DNA of 28,235 bases, taken from the NCBI RefSeq assembly GCF_000297435.1, contig NZ_CAIP01000391.1, forward strand, positions 1 to 28,235. Reading direction: 5' to 3'. Below are positions 14,699 through 22,780 of this stretch, piece after piece. The position numbers and the translations under genes were made by a program. Under the pieces are notes generated by a model that saw only the letters and a program-made list of their open reading frames with translations, was not told the origin of the DNA and ran no database searches. The DNA comes from Microcystis sp. T1-4. GTDB taxonomy: Bacteria > Cyanobacteriota > Cyanobacteriia > Cyanobacteriales > Microcystaceae. Position 1 is the first letter of the stretch; every line of letters starts with the position of its first letter.

Positions 14699-16747
14699 AT
14701 GGCTGAGAATTTCGCCTTAATCGTGCAACTGTGTCAAGTTAGTCCCATCGGTAAACTATTACCGGGGGCGCTTTATGTTCATCAAGAAGCATTACAGCAA
14801 CTGGATCCTATCCTTCAGGATTACGAACAACAAGCAAGAATTAATCAGCATTTATCTGAGGCAACAATAATTAAATTTAGCACCGATAAACCGAAAATAT
14901 CCTATCTTTTTTATCCCGATTTTGATCGGGAACCTCACCCAGTTTTAACTAAAAGTTTAGTGGTAGATATGGGGACATTAATCTTAAGTGAATGGAATTA
15001 TCAAAATGCTGATAATCCGCCCATTTTACACCGAAAAGAAACTTTTGTTACTAGGGACTATCCTCTTTATGAAGAATTCGAGCATCTTACAAAAATCGAG
15101 AGTGCTTTAGGACTTTTAAATAGTTCTTATCCCATCGGTACTAAACAGGAATGGCAACGGCTTTTAAGAAAGCATCACCTTGATTTTGCAGGAGATTATT
15201 TAGTTTGTAATCTAGAGGGACAAAGGGAAAAATCGATAATAATTGATCGCCACAAAGCCGCTCTTGTTCGCAAAACCCTTTCTCGTCCAGCAAGATTAGC
15301 ATTAGCGGCGGGATTATTTCTTCCTGAAACCACTTTTTTTGATTACGGTTGTGGTTATGGAGGTGATATAGAACGCATAGCTGAACAGGGTTATCAAAGT
15401 GAAGGTTGGGATCCGTATTATCGTCCCGATAGTCCTTTAATTGAATCTGATATTGTTAATTTAGGCTATGTAATTAATGTTATTGAATCCGCGGAAGAAC
15501 GACAGGAAGCTTTATTAACAGCTTGGCAATTAACCCGTCAAGTTTTAATCGTTTCGGCACAGATTTTAATTGATGATAGCGAACGGGGTCTAATGGCTTA
15601 TGAAGATGGAATTATAACCCGTCGAAATACCTTTCAAAAATACTATCAACAGGAAGAACTAAAACAGTATATTGATAATACTTTGGGGGTTGATTCTATT
15701 CCGATAACTTTGGGAGTTTATCTAGTTTTTCGAGAGGAAGAGAAAGCGGAAGCTTTTCGTTTATCCAGATGTCGTTCCCGCACTACCACTCCTAAAATTA
15801 AAACCCATCTCAAACGCTTTGAAGATTACGAAGATTTATTAACTCCCCTAATGGAATTTTACACCCAGCAGGGACGTTTACCCGTTGCAGGAGAATTATT
15901 GCAAGAGGAGGAAATTAAGGCAGAATTTGGCACTTTTAGACGCGCTTTTCAAGTGATTCTACAAGTAACAGAAGCGGAAGAATGGGAGATAATTGCCGAC
16001 AAAAGACGCGCCGATCTTTTACTTTATTTAGCTTTAAGTCAATTTAGCCACTGTCCGAAAGTACGGGAATTATCCCCCGCTACCCGTGCCGATTTTAAAG
16101 CTTTATTTGGCAGTTATCGCAATGCTTGCGCTTTAGCAGAAGAAGTGTTAATAAGTGCGGGAAATCTGCCAGCGATCGCTCGTGCTTGTGAAAATAGTTC
16201 CCTAGGCAAACTTTCCCGTTATTCCCTAACTATTCATATTAGCATTCTGGAAAAATTACCGATGTTATTACGCTTATATGAAGGTTGTGCTAGTCAAACT
16301 ATCGGACGGTTAGAAAATGCTAACGTTGTTCGTTTATCTTTTCGTCAACCCAAAATTTCCTATCTCTATTACCCCAATTTTGATACAGAAATTCATCCGA
16401 TTTTAGCTACTAGCATGGATGTATATTTAGGTTCGGCTGATTTTAGTTTTCGCGATTACCAGGATAGTCCTAATCCGCCAATTCTACACGAAAAAGAGCT
16501 TTTAGTAATGGCGGATTATCCTAACTATGATAAATTGGTTCGCTTAACTCAATTAGAAAAGGATTGGGGATTGTTAGAAGATAGAAAAGCGATCGAACGT
16601 TTACAGGGTTGGCAAAAATGTTTAGAGGAGAATTGTGCTACAATCAAAGGCTATCAGATCCTGTGGCGAAAAGATGCTGATCCCTATAAAGTGAGGATTT
16701 TACGCGCTAAAATTAACGCCAGAAGAAATCAAAATAAGTCTTCCTGA
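14699..16747 (+). CDS. DNA phosphorothioation-associated putative methyltransferase, with duplicated flanking domain
   Basis: A 682-residue protein matching the Dnd-related putative methyltransferase family (TIGR04096-like). The SAM-binding centre is TTFFDYGCGYGGDIERIAEQ (211-230), with GWDPYYRPDSPL (236-247), VNLGYVINVIE (253-263) and ITRRNTFQKYYQQEELKQY (306-324). Before it, residues ~15-145 carry PKISYLFYPDFDREPHPVL and NPPILHRKE..V..DYP. After it, residues ~500-630 carry a second version: PKISYLYYPNFDTEIHPIL and NPPILHEKE..V..DYPNYD. The domain is thus duplicated around the methyltransferase core. ATG 14699 is preferred over TTG 14675. A closely spaced Uma2 gene follows (34 bases). No dnd genes are nearby, so the phosphorothioation link is from family context only; the target may be DNA, RNA or another molecule. 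Confidence 0.85.
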   Translation: MAENFALIVQLCQVSPIGKLLPGALYVHQEALQQLDPILQDYEQQARINQHLSEATIIKFSTDKPKISYLFYPDFDREPHPVLTKSLVVDMGTLILSEWNYQNADNPPILHRKETFVTRDYPLYEEFEHLTKIESALGLLNSSYPIGTKQEWQRLLRKHHLDFAGDYLVCNLEGQREKSIIIDRHKAALVRKTLSRPARLALAAGLFLPETTFFDYGCGYGGDIERIAEQGYQSEGWDPYYRPDSPLIESDIVNLGYVINVIESAEERQEALLTAWQLTRQVLIVSAQILIDDSERGLMAYEDGIITRRNTFQKYYQQEELKQYIDNTLGVDSIPITLGVYLVFREEEKAEAFRLSRCRSRTTTPKIKTHLKRFEDYEDLLTPLMEFYTQQGRLPVAGELLQEEEIKAEFGTFRRAFQVILQVTEAEEWEIIADKRRADLLLYLALSQFSHCPKVRELSPATRADFKALFGSYRNACALAEEVLISAGNLPAIARACENSSLGKLSRYSLTIHISILEKLPMLLRLYEGCASQTIGRLENANVVRLSFRQPKISYLYYPNFDTEIHPILATSMDVYLGSADFSFRDYQDSPNPPILHEKELLVMADYPNYDKLVRLTQLEKDWGLLEDRKAIERLQGWQKCLEENCATIKGYQILWRKDADPYKVRILRAKINARRNQNKSS

Positions 16748-16781
16748 GTAATTAAGTAAAATAGACGAGGTAATTAATTGT

Positions 16782-17408
16782 ATGATGACTACGATTCGGT
16801 TACAAGGATTAGAAGATTTCGAGTTAAAAGCTAATGATCCTGAACAAAGAATGTTAATTTCTGGGGTTAATTGGCAACAGTACGAAACCCTCTTAAAACA
16901 TTTAGAAGATAGTTCCAGTTATCGCATTACTTACTTAGATGGAATGGTAGAAATTATGGCTCCTAGTCGTCGTCACGAAGTTAGCAAAGAAGATATTGGT
17001 AGATTAGTAGAAGCTTATTTAGAATATGCTGAAATTGATTTCTGGGGATTAGGTTCCACCACTTTGCGAAAACAGGAAAAAGAAGCGGGAAAAGAACCTG
17101 ACAAATGTTTTTGTTTATTTACAGAAAAAGAGTTTCCTGATTTGGCGATCGAAATAATCTTAACCAGTGGCAGCCTGAAAGTTTTAGAAGTTTATAAAAG
17201 ATTGGGAACTCAAGAGGTTTGGTTTTGGCAAGATAATCAGTTAAAAATCTATTCTTTGCAAGAGAATGGCGAATATATTTTAATCCCTAAAAGTGCTTTA
17301 TTACCAGATTTAAATTTAGAATTATTAGCCGAATACGTCAACCATCCTAATCCCCGTTTGGCTGTCAAAGAATTTCGCTTGCGTTTAACAGAAAATTCCC
17401 AGTTATAA
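16782..17408 (+). CDS. Uma2-family (DUF820) putative endonuclease
   Basis: A 208-residue protein of the Uma2/DUF820 family, very expanded in cyanobacteria, with a PD-(D/E)XK-type fold and no firmly known role. Motifs are in order: RITYLDGMVEIMAPSRRHE (48-66), the early Glu strand and substrate face; KEPDKCFCL (104-112); PDLAIEIILTSG (119-130), the catalytic E-x-I strand; KVLEVYKRLGTQEVWFW (133-149). All look intact, unlike the broken copy at 3573. The ATG at 16782 is followed by a second ATG, either of which could start it. It sits 34 bases after the putative methyltransferase and 16 before the glycosyltransferase, suggesting co-transcription. Confidence 0.9.
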   Translation: MMTTIRLQGLEDFELKANDPEQRMLISGVNWQQYETLLKHLEDSSSYRITYLDGMVEIMAPSRRHEVSKEDIGRLVEAYLEYAEIDFWGLGSTTLRKQEKEAGKEPDKCFCLFTEKEFPDLAIEIILTSGSLKVLEVYKRLGTQEVWFWQDNQLKIYSLQENGEYILIPKSALLPDLNLELLAEYVNHPNPRLAVKEFRLRLTENSQL

Positions 17409-17424
17409 TAACTATTATTTTTCC

Positions 17425-18738
17425 ATGAATTCTCAAGTAAAATTTAACCTATCTATCCTAGGGATATTTTTATTTTCTCTGGCGATAAGATTTTGGAATC
17501 TCAGTCAATTTAATACACTTGTTTTCGATGAAGTTTATTATGCTAAATACGGCAATGAATATCTAATCGGTAAAGATTTTTTCCAGTCTCATCCACCGTT
17601 AAGTCAATATTTAATTGCTATTAGTATCTGGATTGGTTCCCATTTTCCTGCCGATCCTGAAACCATTAATAATTTAACAGGTTCCCTGCGCTCAACTTTT
17701 AGTTATCGCTGGTTAAATGCTTTGACTGGTTCTTTTATTCCCCTAATTATTGGGGGAATTGCTTATCAATTAACCCAGAGAAAAACTGTATTTTTAATCA
17801 CAACTTTCCTCGCTAGTTTAGAAGGATTATTTCTGGTGGAATCCCGCTATGCTCTCAACAATATTTACTTAATTTTATTCGGTTTGTCTGGACAATTATT
17901 TTTTTTATTAGCACTCCAGAAAAATCAGAAACTCAATTGGCTATTATTATCAGGAGTTTCTTTCGGTTTAGCGGCAAATATTAAATGGAATGGCTTAGGA
18001 TTTTTACTGGGAATATTTATTTTTATCGGTATTGCTTGGTTAATAAAATTATTTAATCAAGAGCAGTCAAAAGATCATCTTTGGACAAAGGCAACTAACC
18101 TGAGATTAGAGGACATTTTTATCGCTTTAATTGTCTTTCCCCTAGTTACCTATAGTTTACTGTGGATACCGCATCTTCTCGTCAACCATCAATATAATTT
18201 TTGGCAAGTACATCAGGAAATTTGGTCATTTCATCAGAGAATAAAAGGTAATCAATCTGATGTTCATCCCTATTGTTCTCCCTGGTATAGTTGGTTAGTA
18301 ATGGGGCGACCAGTGGCTTATTATTTTGAGAGATTAGGTGATAAAATTTATGATGTTCACGCTATGGGAAATCCGTTTTTGTGGTGGTTTTCTACGGGAG
18401 CGATTCTAGTGGTTTTTAGTCGATTATTTAACCGAAAAGAGCGGGTAATTTCCGCCTATCTTATCTGTAACTATATTGCCAATCTGCTGCCCTGGTTAAA
18501 AATTAGTCGCTGTACCTTTCTCTATCATTATATGGCTGCCTATAGCTTCACTTTGATTGCTCTAGCTTGGCTCTTAGCCGATGGGTTAGAAAGTTCCAGT
18601 CCTATTTATAAAAATGGCTCGCGCTCGCTGATAATTTTGATAATTTTTGCTTTTATCCATTGGCTACCAATTTATTTAGGCATTCCCCTGTCAGTGCGGG
18701 ATTATTATCTGAGAATGATTTTTCCCAATTGGATTTAG
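17425..18738 (+). CDS. PMT-family (dolichyl-phosphate-mannose-type) glycosyltransferase
   Basis: A 437-residue polytopic membrane enzyme of the GT39/PMT superfamily, which transfers a sugar from a polyprenyl-phosphate carrier to protein or lipid outside the membrane. The first loop has VFDEVYYAKYG (33-43), with the catalytic Asp-Glu pair, and QSHPPLSQYL (54-63). Later come ESRYALNNIYLILFGL, the NIKWNGLGFLLG motif and a C-terminal four-helix region containing CSPWYSWLVMGRPVAYYF. About ten hydrophobic segments are visible. The length is right for the bacterial family. The ATG has no clear ribosome site but is 16 bases from the Uma2 stop, consistent with translational coupling or a leaderless-like start. 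The acceptor is not known. Confidence 0.88.
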   Translation: MNSQVKFNLSILGIFLFSLAIRFWNLSQFNTLVFDEVYYAKYGNEYLIGKDFFQSHPPLSQYLIAISIWIGSHFPADPETINNLTGSLRSTFSYRWLNALTGSFIPLIIGGIAYQLTQRKTVFLITTFLASLEGLFLVESRYALNNIYLILFGLSGQLFFLLALQKNQKLNWLLLSGVSFGLAANIKWNGLGFLLGIFIFIGIAWLIKLFNQEQSKDHLWTKATNLRLEDIFIALIVFPLVTYSLLWIPHLLVNHQYNFWQVHQEIWSFHQRIKGNQSDVHPYCSPWYSWLVMGRPVAYYFERLGDKIYDVHAMGNPFLWWFSTGAILVVFSRLFNRKERVISAYLICNYIANLLPWLKISRCTFLYHYMAAYSFTLIALAWLLADGLESSSPIYKNGSRSLIILIIFAFIHWLPIYLGIPLSVRDYYLRMIFPNWI

Positions 18739-18799
18739 GATGAAATTAGCCGCAAAAACTGATACAATAAAATCATGATAAAAAGCGATCGCAGGAGTT

Positions 18800-19810
18800 A
18801 TGGGTAAACAAAGAATCTTATCTGGTGTGCAACCAACTGGCAATTTACATTTAGGCAATTATCTCGGTGCGATCCGCAATTGGGTGGAGGGACAAAAAGA
18901 CTACGATAATTTCTTTTGTGTGGTCGATTTACACGCGATCACCGTTCCCCATAATCCCGCCACTCTTGCGGAGGATACTTTAGCAATTGCCGCTCTATAT
19001 TTAGCCTGCGGAATTGATTTAGAATATGCGACTATCTTTGTCCAATCCCACGTTAAAGCTCATACAGAATTAACTTGGTTATTGAATTGTATCACCCCTT
19101 TAAATTGGTTAACCGATATGATTCAATTTAAAGAAAAAGCGATTAAACAGGGGGAAAATGTTGGCACAGGTTTACTCGATTATCCCGTGCTAATGGCCGC
19201 CGATATCTTACTCTACGATGCCGATAAAGTACCCGTGGGAGAAGATCAAAAACAACATTTAGAATTAACCCGCGATATAGCCGTTAGAATTAATCATCTT
19301 TTTGGACAACCGAAACAACCAATTTTAAAACTTCCTGATCCGATGATCCGCAAGGAAGGAGCGCGGGTGATGAGTTTAACCGATGGCCGGAATAAAATGT
19401 CTAAATCCGATCCTTCCGAGATGAGTCGGATTAATATTCTCGATAGTCCCGATGTTATTGCCAAGAAAATTAAACGCTGTAAAACCGATCTAGTTAAGGG
19501 TTTAACTTTCGATGATCCGGAACGGCCCGAATGCCATAATTTATTAACTCTCTATAGCATTTTATCGGGAAAAAGTCAAGAGGTGGTCGCGGGAGAATGT
19601 GCCGATTTAGGTTGGGGACAATTTAAACCGATGTTAACAGAAGTTACCATAGAATCTCTGAAACCTATTCAGGAAAAATACGCTCAAATTAGAGAGGATA
19701 AAGATTATTTAGCCACAGTTTTACGCCAAGGTCGTCTCAAAGCAGAAGCGGTGGCCAATCAAACTCTCGATCGAGTCAAAAATGCCATGGGTTATTTACC
19801 ACCATTTTAG
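18800..19810 (+). CDS. trpS: TrpS: tryptophanyl-tRNA synthetase
   Basis: A 336-residue class I tRNA synthetase that charges tRNA-Trp. The HIGH-type motif is GNLHLGNYLG (14-23) and the KMSKS loop is exact at 199-203. LDYPVLMAADILLYDADKVP (127-146) and VGEDQKQHLELTRDIA form the tryptophan and adenylate pocket. AGGAG stands two bases before the ATG, and directly upstream of it is GCGATCGC (HIP1). A gap of 61 bases separates it from the glycosyltransferase, with ACTGATACAATAAAAT as possible promoter sequence. Its last 15 bases overlap, on the other strand, the end of the pseudogene at 19796. Confidence 0.97.
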   Translation: MGKQRILSGVQPTGNLHLGNYLGAIRNWVEGQKDYDNFFCVVDLHAITVPHNPATLAEDTLAIAALYLACGIDLEYATIFVQSHVKAHTELTWLLNCITPLNWLTDMIQFKEKAIKQGENVGTGLLDYPVLMAADILLYDADKVPVGEDQKQHLELTRDIAVRINHLFGQPKQPILKLPDPMIRKEGARVMSLTDGRNKMSKSDPSEMSRINILDSPDVIAKKIKRCKTDLVKGLTFDDPERPECHNLLTLYSILSGKSQEVVAGECADLGWGQFKPMLTEVTIESLKPIQEKYAQIREDKDYLATVLRQGRLKAEAVANQTLDRVKNAMGYLPPF

Positions 19811-20161
19811 AGAAAATAAAACCAGAGATGTCTGGGGCGAATTTCTGCTAGGCTGTCCAGAGAAACTCGCTCTAATAACATTCATCGCCAGAGGGTCGCG
19901 AAATTCCGCCGTAATTTTCCCTAAAAATTCGTTTTCTATCTGTTGAGTTGGATTAGTTTTAGCTACTGCTTGCTGTAATTCTTGGCTATACTATGCTAGA
20001 TGTTGGGACAATTCAATTATAGTTTTTTCTAGTTGTGATTAGCCTTTTTTAACTTGTTTTCGCAGTTTCAATCATTGGAAATGCGATCGCCAATAAAAGT
20101 AGCAGAGTCCGGCAGTTACCCCAAGACTAAGAATTGTTATCCCCGTGGGAATTTCCCACAT
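19796..20161 (-). pseudogene. Small membrane-anchored coiled-coil protein, three nonsense codons in one frame
   Basis: One minus-strand frame runs 121 codons from ATG 20161 to TAA 19796-19798, interrupted by exactly three stops: TGA (20072-20074), TAA (20039-20041) and TAG (19991-19993). Read through, it is a coherent protein. It has an N-terminal membrane helix (IPTGITILSLGVTAGLCYFY), a basic segment (LKLRKQVKKG) and a Gln/Glu helix (SQLEKTIIELSQHLA, YSQELQQAVAKTNPTQQIE). A C-terminal part has FLGKITAEFRDPLAMNVIRA. All three stops are one C-to-T change from CGA, CAA and CAG. No frameshift is present. The family is not recognised. It converges on and overlaps trpS by 15 bases. Confidence 0.7.
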
Positions 20162-20244
20162 CCCCGACTCGGTTACTAATATGTTGTACTATTGTAATAA
20201 GAGGATTTTTTTCCTGAAAAATTGTCATATTTGAGGTTTTGATT

Positions 20245-20424
20245 ATGCCTTATACAAACGAAGAAGGTGGACGCTTAAATAATTTCGCCGCCGAACCGAA
20301 AGTTTATCAAGCGGATCCCCCGACTAAATCGCAACAACGTAATTATATTTTCTGGGGTGTTGCTGCGATCACACTTGTGGGTGGACTGTTAGCCGTCGCT
20401 TTTTACGCATCCCAAGCTGGCTAA
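20245..20424 (+). CDS. psb34: Psb34: small photosystem II assembly protein
   Basis: A 59-residue single-pass thylakoid protein matching the Psb34 family (Synechocystis ssl1498 type), found on photosystem II assembly intermediates around attachment of the CP47 module. A conserved soluble N-terminus YTNEEGGRLNNFAAEPKVYQ leads to one membrane helix (YIFWGVAAITLVGGLLAVAF, residues ~34-53). The ATG at 20245 is chosen over a TTG two codons upstream; GAGG is nine bases before it. Upstream, AT-rich sequence including GTACTATTGTAATAAG may hold the promoter. A hairpin follows. Confidence 0.85.
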   Translation: MPYTNEEGGRLNNFAAEPKVYQADPPTKSQQRNYIFWGVAAITLVGGLLAVAFYASQAG

Positions 20425-20439
20425 AATTTAGTCCCTCGT

Positions 20440-20488
20440 AGTTGCGATTTAGCCCTTTTTACTCCTCTTTAGTGCTAAAATCACAACT
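20440..20488. terminator. Bidirectional stem-loop between psb34 and the TPR gene
   Basis: AGTTGCGATTTAGC (20440-20453) pairs with GCTAAAATCACAACT (20474-20488), with one bulge and one mismatch. It lies 15 bases after the psb34 stop and 10 bases after the end of the convergent TPR gene. U-rich sequence is in the loop rather than after the stem. It probably ends both transcripts. Confidence 0.6.
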
Positions 20489-20498
20489 ACTCCCTGTT

Positions 20499-21281
20499 TT
20501 AGGGCTTTTGAGCCTGAATTAATGCCACTGCTGATTGAGACTTAGCCGCAGTCCCCTGTTTACCCTGAGATAACGCTAGACGAGCTGCCGCCTCTAAATC
20601 AGCGATCGCTTTTTCCCTGTTTCCCAATTTATAATGGGTTAAACCCCGATTGTGGTACGCTTCGGCAAAATTAGCATTGATTTTCAGACTCTCATCATAG
20701 TCCCTTAAAGCCATTTCCTGCTGTCCGGCTCGGTTATAGGCTAGAGCGCGATTATAGAAAATGCGATCCTGTCCTCTGGTTCCCTGTAAACTCAAAGCTT
20801 TTGTGTAATCCTCGATCGCTTCTGCGTGTCTTCCCAAGTCATCCTTGGCATTACCGCGATAAATAAAGAAATCAGCAAAATTTCCGTTTAAAGTAATCGC
20901 TTTTGTGCAATCTTCCACCGCTGCCTCGTATTTTTTCGTCAGATAATAGGCATAACAACGATTACCGAGAGCATTAACATAATTGGGGTTGATTGTCAAG
21001 GTCTGGGTATAATCTGCGATCGCTCGCTCGTACTGGCCGAGAACTAATTCCGCATAGCCGCGATTATAGTAAGCATCGGCATCCTTCGGTTCTAATTGTA
21101 GAGCTTGAGTAAAATCTGCGATCGCCCCTGAGTAATCCCCTGCGCTTAAACGATCCACCCCCCGATTATAAAATTCTACAGCCTTGACGGGGTTAGCGGT
21201 AGTTTGAGAGCTTAGGGGAGAGATAGTCAGTAAAAAAGTCGCTATAGCTATAATAATTGTCAATTTTTTCTTAATTTTCAT
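20499..21281 (-). CDS. Secreted or membrane-anchored TPR-repeat protein
   Basis: A 260-residue protein with an N-terminal signal or anchor (KIKKKLTIIIAIATFLLTIS, then SSQTTA) followed by about six tetratricopeptide repeats. Each has the YNRG...G.Y..AI.D(F/Y)(T/D).A..(L/I).P/N pattern, for example AGDYSGAIADFTQALQLEP and LGNREKAIADLEAAARLA. TPR arrays hold protein partners; the partner here is not indicated. The ATG at 21281 is chosen because AGGTG stands ten bases upstream and the signal peptide then begins at once; a TTG eight codons earlier is unlikely. It is divergent from psbP with ~60 bases between, which must hold both promoters. Confidence 0.88.
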   Translation of the reverse strand: MKIKKKLTIIIAIATFLLTISPLSSQTTANPVKAVEFYNRGVDRLSAGDYSGAIADFTQALQLEPKDADAYYNRGYAELVLGQYERAIADYTQTLTINPNYVNALGNRCYAYYLTKKYEAAVEDCTKAITLNGNFADFFIYRGNAKDDLGRHAEAIEDYTKALSLQGTRGQDRIFYNRALAYNRAGQQEMALRDYDESLKINANFAEAYHNRGLTHYKLGNREKAIADLEAAARLALSQGKQGTAAKSQSAVALIQAQKP

Positions 21282-21343
21282 AATCCGTTCACCTAAACAA
21301 TTCAAGGTAAAATTAAACAGCCCTACTTACAGGTCAAAATATC

Positions 21344-21892
21344 ATGATTAAATCTCTTTTGGCGACTTTCCTCCTAATCACCACCCTCCTCTTCACCGCT
21401 TGTGCAACTCCCATCGCTGGACTGCAAGGATACACCAGTGGCAGCCAAGGCTATCAATTTTTATATCCTAAGGGTTGGACGCAGGTGGATGTGAAAAAAG
21501 TTGCAGGAGTAGATGTGGTTTTTCATGATCTGATCGAAACGAGTGAAAATTTAAGCGTTATTATCAACCCCGTCCCCGACAATAAAACCTTAACAGATTT
21601 AGGGACACCCTCGGAAGTTGGCTATCGTCTCCTAAAAAATAACAGTCTTAACCCCAATCTTGATAAGGAAGTAGAATTAATTCGCTCAGAATCTCATCAA
21701 ATCGACGGCCAAGATTATTATATCCTCGAATATCAAGTTAAATTAGCCAACGGCCAAGAACGTCATAATCTGGCCAGCGTCACGGTTAATAATAATAAAC
21801 TCTATTCTTTTAATCTTTCCACTTCCCAAAAACGTTGGACGCAAATTCAAGAACTCTTTGAAACTATCGTTGATTCTTTCTCGGTTAGTTAG
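21344..21892 (+). CDS. psbP: PsbP-family lipoprotein (CyanoP)
   Basis: A 182-residue thylakoid-lumen lipoprotein of the PsbP family, associated with photosystem II assembly and stability on the lumenal side. The signal peptide ends LLFTAC with lipidated Cys20. The mature part begins with the conserved YTSGSQGYQFLYPKGWTQVD and has the usual VVFHDLIETSENLSVIINPV strand pair. A late YYILEYQVKLANGQERHNLA and a C-terminal helix RWTQIQELFETIVDSF complete the fold. Length fits cyanobacterial PsbP. The ATG is preceded by CAGGTC, a weak ribosome site. After the stop comes a dispersed hairpin repeat. Confidence 0.9.
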   Translation: MIKSLLATFLLITTLLFTACATPIAGLQGYTSGSQGYQFLYPKGWTQVDVKKVAGVDVVFHDLIETSENLSVIINPVPDNKTLTDLGTPSEVGYRLLKNNSLNPNLDKEVELIRSESHQIDGQDYYILEYQVKLANGQERHNLASVTVNNNKLYSFNLSTSQKRWTQIQELFETIVDSFSVS

Positions 21893-21920
21893 GGAAACTG
21901 GCAACAGGCAATAGTAAAAC

Positions 21921-21990
21921 GTAGGGTGCGTTAGACGGCAAAAATTCCTGTTTTGACTTAAAGGTAACAATCCGTCGTAACGCACCACCT
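21921..21990. repeat. GGTGCGTTA...TAACGCACC dispersed inverted repeat
   Basis: GGTGCGTTAGACGG (21925-21938) pairs with CCGTCGTAACGCACC (21972-21986), with one bulged base and a ~33-base loop. GTAGGGTGCGTTA-type hairpins are a common dispersed element in cyanobacteria. It lies just after psbP and may act as its transcript end. Confidence 0.8.
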
Positions 21991-22118
21991 ATCATCAACT
22001 AGGTAGCCGGTTTACAATTAAAGATAACAGACAAAGAACCAGAAGCCTGTCCCACTATCTAACAATTATCTAACAATTAATTGAGATTACTTACTGAGTC
22101 AGTAATCAGTGGGGAAGT

Positions 22119-22239
22119 GGTAACTGATAACTGATAACTGGTAACTGATAACTGGTAACTGATAACTGGTAACTGATAACTGATTACTGATAACTGATTA
22201 CTGATAACTGATAACTGGTAACTGATAACTGATAACTGA
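22119..22239. repeat. TAACTGATAACTGG-type tandem repeat
   Basis: About 120 bases of the 7-mers TAACTGA and TAACTGG (with GATTACT variants), often as a 14-base double unit. The array ends two bases before the ATG of the next gene, leaving it no conventional upstream region. The ~130 bases before it (21990-22118) hold no gene. Confidence 0.95.
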
Positions 22240-22241
22240 AT

Positions 22242-22652
22242 ATGAGTAACTCGGAAGAAAATAGACTAGATAGACTCGAATCTCTTGCTGAAAATACCCT
22301 AACAGAACTACGGGAGATTAAATCAGGATTACAGGAGATTAGATTAGGATTACAGGAGATTAAATTAGGACGACAGGAAACCAATCAGGGATTAAAAGAA
22401 ACTAGAGCGATCGCTAATTCTAACGTCAAATTGATCGAAGCGTTAACTAATAGTCTTGCTCAGTCTAAAAAAGAATGGGAAAAAGACAGACAGGGACTTG
22501 ATCAACTGCTAGGACAATTAACTCGATCGAGGTCAGATTTTTATGAGGTTCAGTCAGATTTTTACAATCGATTTAACAATGAAGAAAGAGAATCCCGCAT
22601 GGTTGAGATTTTAGAGCGTTATTTTCCCCCCGAAAATCCTGCCAATTCCTAG
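22242..22652 (+). CDS. Coiled-coil protein with tandem heptads
   Basis: A 136-residue, highly charged protein predicted to be almost wholly helical. Residues ~20-60 carry heptad-length repeats: EIKSGLQ, EIRLGLQ, EIKLGRQ, ETNQGLK. They are encoded by near-identical 21-base units (GGATTACAGGAGATTA-), so the coiled coil appears to have grown by in-frame tandem duplication. A second helical part follows (QSKKEWEKDRQGLDQLLGQL), then SDFYEVQSDFYNRFNNEE and a short tail. No signal or membrane segment. I do not recognise a named family. The ATG sits directly on the TAACTGA repeat array with no ribosome site, so expression is doubtful though the frame is intact. Confidence 0.6.
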   Translation: MSNSEENRLDRLESLAENTLTELREIKSGLQEIRLGLQEIKLGRQETNQGLKETRAIANSNVKLIEALTNSLAQSKKEWEKDRQGLDQLLGQLTRSRSDFYEVQSDFYNRFNNEERESRMVEILERYFPPENPANS

Positions 22653-22681
22653 CAGAAATAGCTAAAAACCTGATAACTGAT

Positions 22682-22746
22682 GGTGGGTTACGGCAAATAG
22701 ATAAATTGATAATTAAGTCTAATAATTTGTCATTGCCTAACCCACC
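22682..22746. repeat. GGTGGGTTACGGCAA...TTGCCTAACCCACC inverted repeat
   Basis: GGTGGGTTACGGCAA (22682-22696) faces TTGCCTAACCCACC (22733-22746), with one bulge and a ~36-base loop. It is of the same style as the repeat at 21921. A TGATAACTGA remnant of the neighbouring tandem repeat precedes it. It fills the gap between the coiled-coil gene and maf. Confidence 0.8.
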
Positions 22747-22780
22747 CTACCTAACTTTTCTCCTTTTTCCTTTAAAACTT

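Noticed and set aside
22119..22239. CRISPR or iteron origin
   Set aside because: Contiguous 7/14-base repeats without spacers, no DnaA boxes and no replication gene.
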